A stretch of 64,000 nt of DNA from Geodermatophilus sp. TF02-6 (GTDB taxonomy: Bacteria; Actinomycetota; Actinomycetes; Mycobacteriales; Geodermatophilaceae), in the NCBI RefSeq assembly GCF_003319115.1, contig NZ_QOHF01000001.1, forward strand, positions 310,001 to 374,000. The letters are read 5' to 3'. Shown here piece after piece: positions 62,999 to 64,000 of this stretch (its first letter is position 1; every line of letters begins with the position of its first letter). Below the pieces are notes generated by a model. The model saw only the letters and a list, made by a program, of their open reading frames with translations. It did no database searches and was not told the origin of the DNA. The position numbers were made by a program, and so were the translations under genes.

Positions 62999-63691
62999 CT
63001 AGCCCTCGGCGTCCCCTCCGAGGATGACCCGCGCCTCCTCCAGCGACGGCAGCGGGGGCAGCGGCCGCTGGGTGATCTCCGTGGCCTCCTCGGCCGGGAT
63101 GCCGACCATGCGCAGCAGGGACTCGGCGAAGACCCCGCTCGGGTCGGAGGCCTGGTCGCTGCCGAGGTGGGCGTGGATCGCCGACAGCAGCGCACCGAAG
63201 GTGATCGCGGTCGCGATGTCGACGTCGGGGACCTGGAAGCGGCCTGAGTCGACCCCGATCAGGAGATCCCGACGAGCACGTGGACCCAGCGTCGCGATGA
63301 GCTGGTCGTGGGCGATGCCGAGCCGGACCACCAGCCGCCCCCACAGCGGGTCGGTGACGGCGGTGCGCATGAGGTGGCGCAGGGAGGACGAGTAGATCTC
63401 CGCCGCGTCGGCCATGCCCTGGGTCAGCGCGTCGAGCCGTTGCCCCAGCGTCTCCACGGCGCCCGCGACGACGGCGTCGACGATCCCGTCCCGGGACTGG
63501 AAGTAGTTGTAGAACGTCCCGGCGCCGAGGTCGGCCCGCTCGGTGATCGCCGAGACCGTGACACCCTCGACGCCTGCCTCGGCCATGAGCTCCGCCGCGG
63601 CGCTGACCAGCCGTTCACGGTTGCGCGCACGCCGCCTGCCGACCCGCCCACGACCGCTGGACCCGACGAGCGGAGACCCTGCAGTTGTCAT
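62999..63691 (-). CDS. TetR-family regulator divergent from a flavin monooxygenase
   Basis: 230 residues. The HTH is near 30-65 (VTVSAITERADLGAGTFYNYFQSRDGI), with a C-terminal helical ligand domain. I chose ATG 63691 (GGGAGAGCC upstream), although the frame continues further upstream. It is divergent from a truncated FAD monooxygenase gene at 63923, with a CCTCA-AAAA-TGAGG palindrome between; it likely represses that gene. Confidence 0.85.
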   Translation of the reverse strand: MTTAGSPLVGSSGRGRVGRRRARNRERLVSAAAELMAEAGVEGVTVSAITERADLGAGTFYNYFQSRDGIVDAVVAGAVETLGQRLDALTQGMADAAEIYSSSLRHLMRTAVTDPLWGRLVVRLGIAHDQLIATLGPRARRDLLIGVDSGRFQVPDVDIATAITFGALLSAIHAHLGSDQASDPSGVFAESLLRMVGIPAEEATEITQRPLPPLPSLEEARVILGGDAEG

Positions 63692-63844
63692 CCGACGGCT
63701 CTCCCGCTGGCTCGTTCCCGTACCCGTGAGGTCGGACTGGTCGACGTCGGCGCGCGGCCTACAACGGCTGGACCGGACCGACCGAAGCGACGGGACGGCC
63801 CCTGACGGGACCGGAGCATACCAACCCCTCATCCCTGACCACAT

Positions 63845-63858
63845 CCTCAAAAATGAGG
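63845..63858. promoter_or_regulatory. Palindrome between tetR and the monooxygenase gene
   Basis: CCTCA-AAAA-TGAGG, with related half-sites close by (GTGAG-N5-ACTCAT). It is 65 bp upstream of the monooxygenase ATG. Candidate TetR operator. Confidence 0.5.
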
Positions 63859-63922
63859 GTTGCTTCATGCGTGAGACAACACTCATACTCGTGGTGCAGA
63901 CCACCCCGAAGGGAGCTTCACG

Positions 63923-64000
63923 ATGAGCCTCCAGGACACCCCGACCGCCACGGACTACGACGTCGCCGTCTCCGGGCTCGGCCCGGTCGGCCTGTTCTCC
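63923..64000 (+). CDS. FAD-dependent monooxygenase (partial, N-terminus only)
   Basis: 26 codons at the window end: YDVAVSGLGPVGLFS, the beta-alpha-beta FAD motif GLGPVG of MhpA/PheA-type hydroxylases. The start is ATG 63923 with GAAGGGAGC upstream. The rest is beyond the window, so only the family is inferred. Divergent from a TetR gene. Confidence 0.7.
   Translation, partial: MSLQDTPTATDYDVAVSGLGPVGLFS

Overview
The window is high-GC DNA packed with catabolic operons. It reads as an actinobacterial chromosome. GTG starts are frequent, 4-bp stop/start overlaps (GTGA/ATGA) are common, and the gentisate pathway uses the mycothiol-dependent type of maleylpyruvate isomerase, a thiol cofactor limited to actinobacteria. 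Regulators are of the IclR, TetR, PucR and Lrp types usual there. A soil lineage such as Geodermatophilaceae or Pseudonocardiales is plausible, but the genus cannot be fixed from the sequence alone. No rRNA, tRNA, phage, transposase or CRISPR array was seen.

Layout. (1) 1-6220, minus strand: an operon of cytochrome P450, [3Fe-4S] ferredoxin, ferredoxin reductase, two phosphotriesterase-like proteins (one with an intact metal site, one that has lost it), a flavin monooxygenase and an alpha/beta hydrolase. (2) 6397-8978: a DHA2 drug-efflux pump and its divergent TetR repressor, with a clear palindromic operator between them. (3) 9076-13847: IclR regulator and a complete 3-hydroxybenzoate/gentisate pathway (dioxygenase, fumarylpyruvate hydrolase, mycothiol-dependent isomerase, 3-hydroxybenzoate 6-hydroxylase). 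(4) 13952-30113: nitrogen scavenging: yeast-type cytosine deaminase, CE4 deacetylase, NCS1 permease, PucR regulator, creatinase with transporter and IclR regulator, formamidase, urea transporter and urease (ureABCFGD). Creatinase makes urea, which urease then splits. (5) 30424-39720: mixed genes: two lipoproteins, VOC and PNPOx-like proteins, an MFS gene broken by an in-frame TGA, a 3-hydroxyacyl-CoA dehydrogenase whose start region is amplified seven times, a GPP34 protein, a serine beta-lactamase-like esterase and a TetR regulator. (6) 39717-42293: an 858-residue phosphohistidine enzyme of rifampin-phosphotransferase-like architecture. (7) 42546-51359: homogentisate/tyrosine catabolism (hmgA, fahA, hpd and partners) with IclR and Lrp regulators. 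(8) 51436-61515, minus strand: IclR, acetoacetate-CoA ligase, a two-subunit phenylphosphate-synthase-like kinase, a three-subunit biotin carboxylase and a HAD phosphatase, tightly packed. (9) 61516-64000: sparse region, a PNPOx-like protein, and a TetR regulator divergent from a truncated flavin monooxygenase.

The most unusual system is region 8. A dikinase-type phosphotransferase split into an ATP-grasp and a phosphohistidine subunit lies with a biotin-dependent carboxylase whose carboxyltransferase has lost the pyruvate-binding arginine motif, and with an acetoacetate-activating ligase. I infer an ATP-driven ketone carboxylation route (acetone or similar to acetoacetate to acetoacetyl-CoA) through a phosphorylated enol intermediate, with the phosphatase as a possible repair enzyme. 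This is unproven.

At small scale the window shows short repeats acting on genes. A 51-bp hairpin repeat (three copies) and a 26-bp palindrome (three copies) are found between genes and also in frame inside coding regions. Tandem duplications have multiplied start sites at 36.0-36.1 kb and 19.37 kb.
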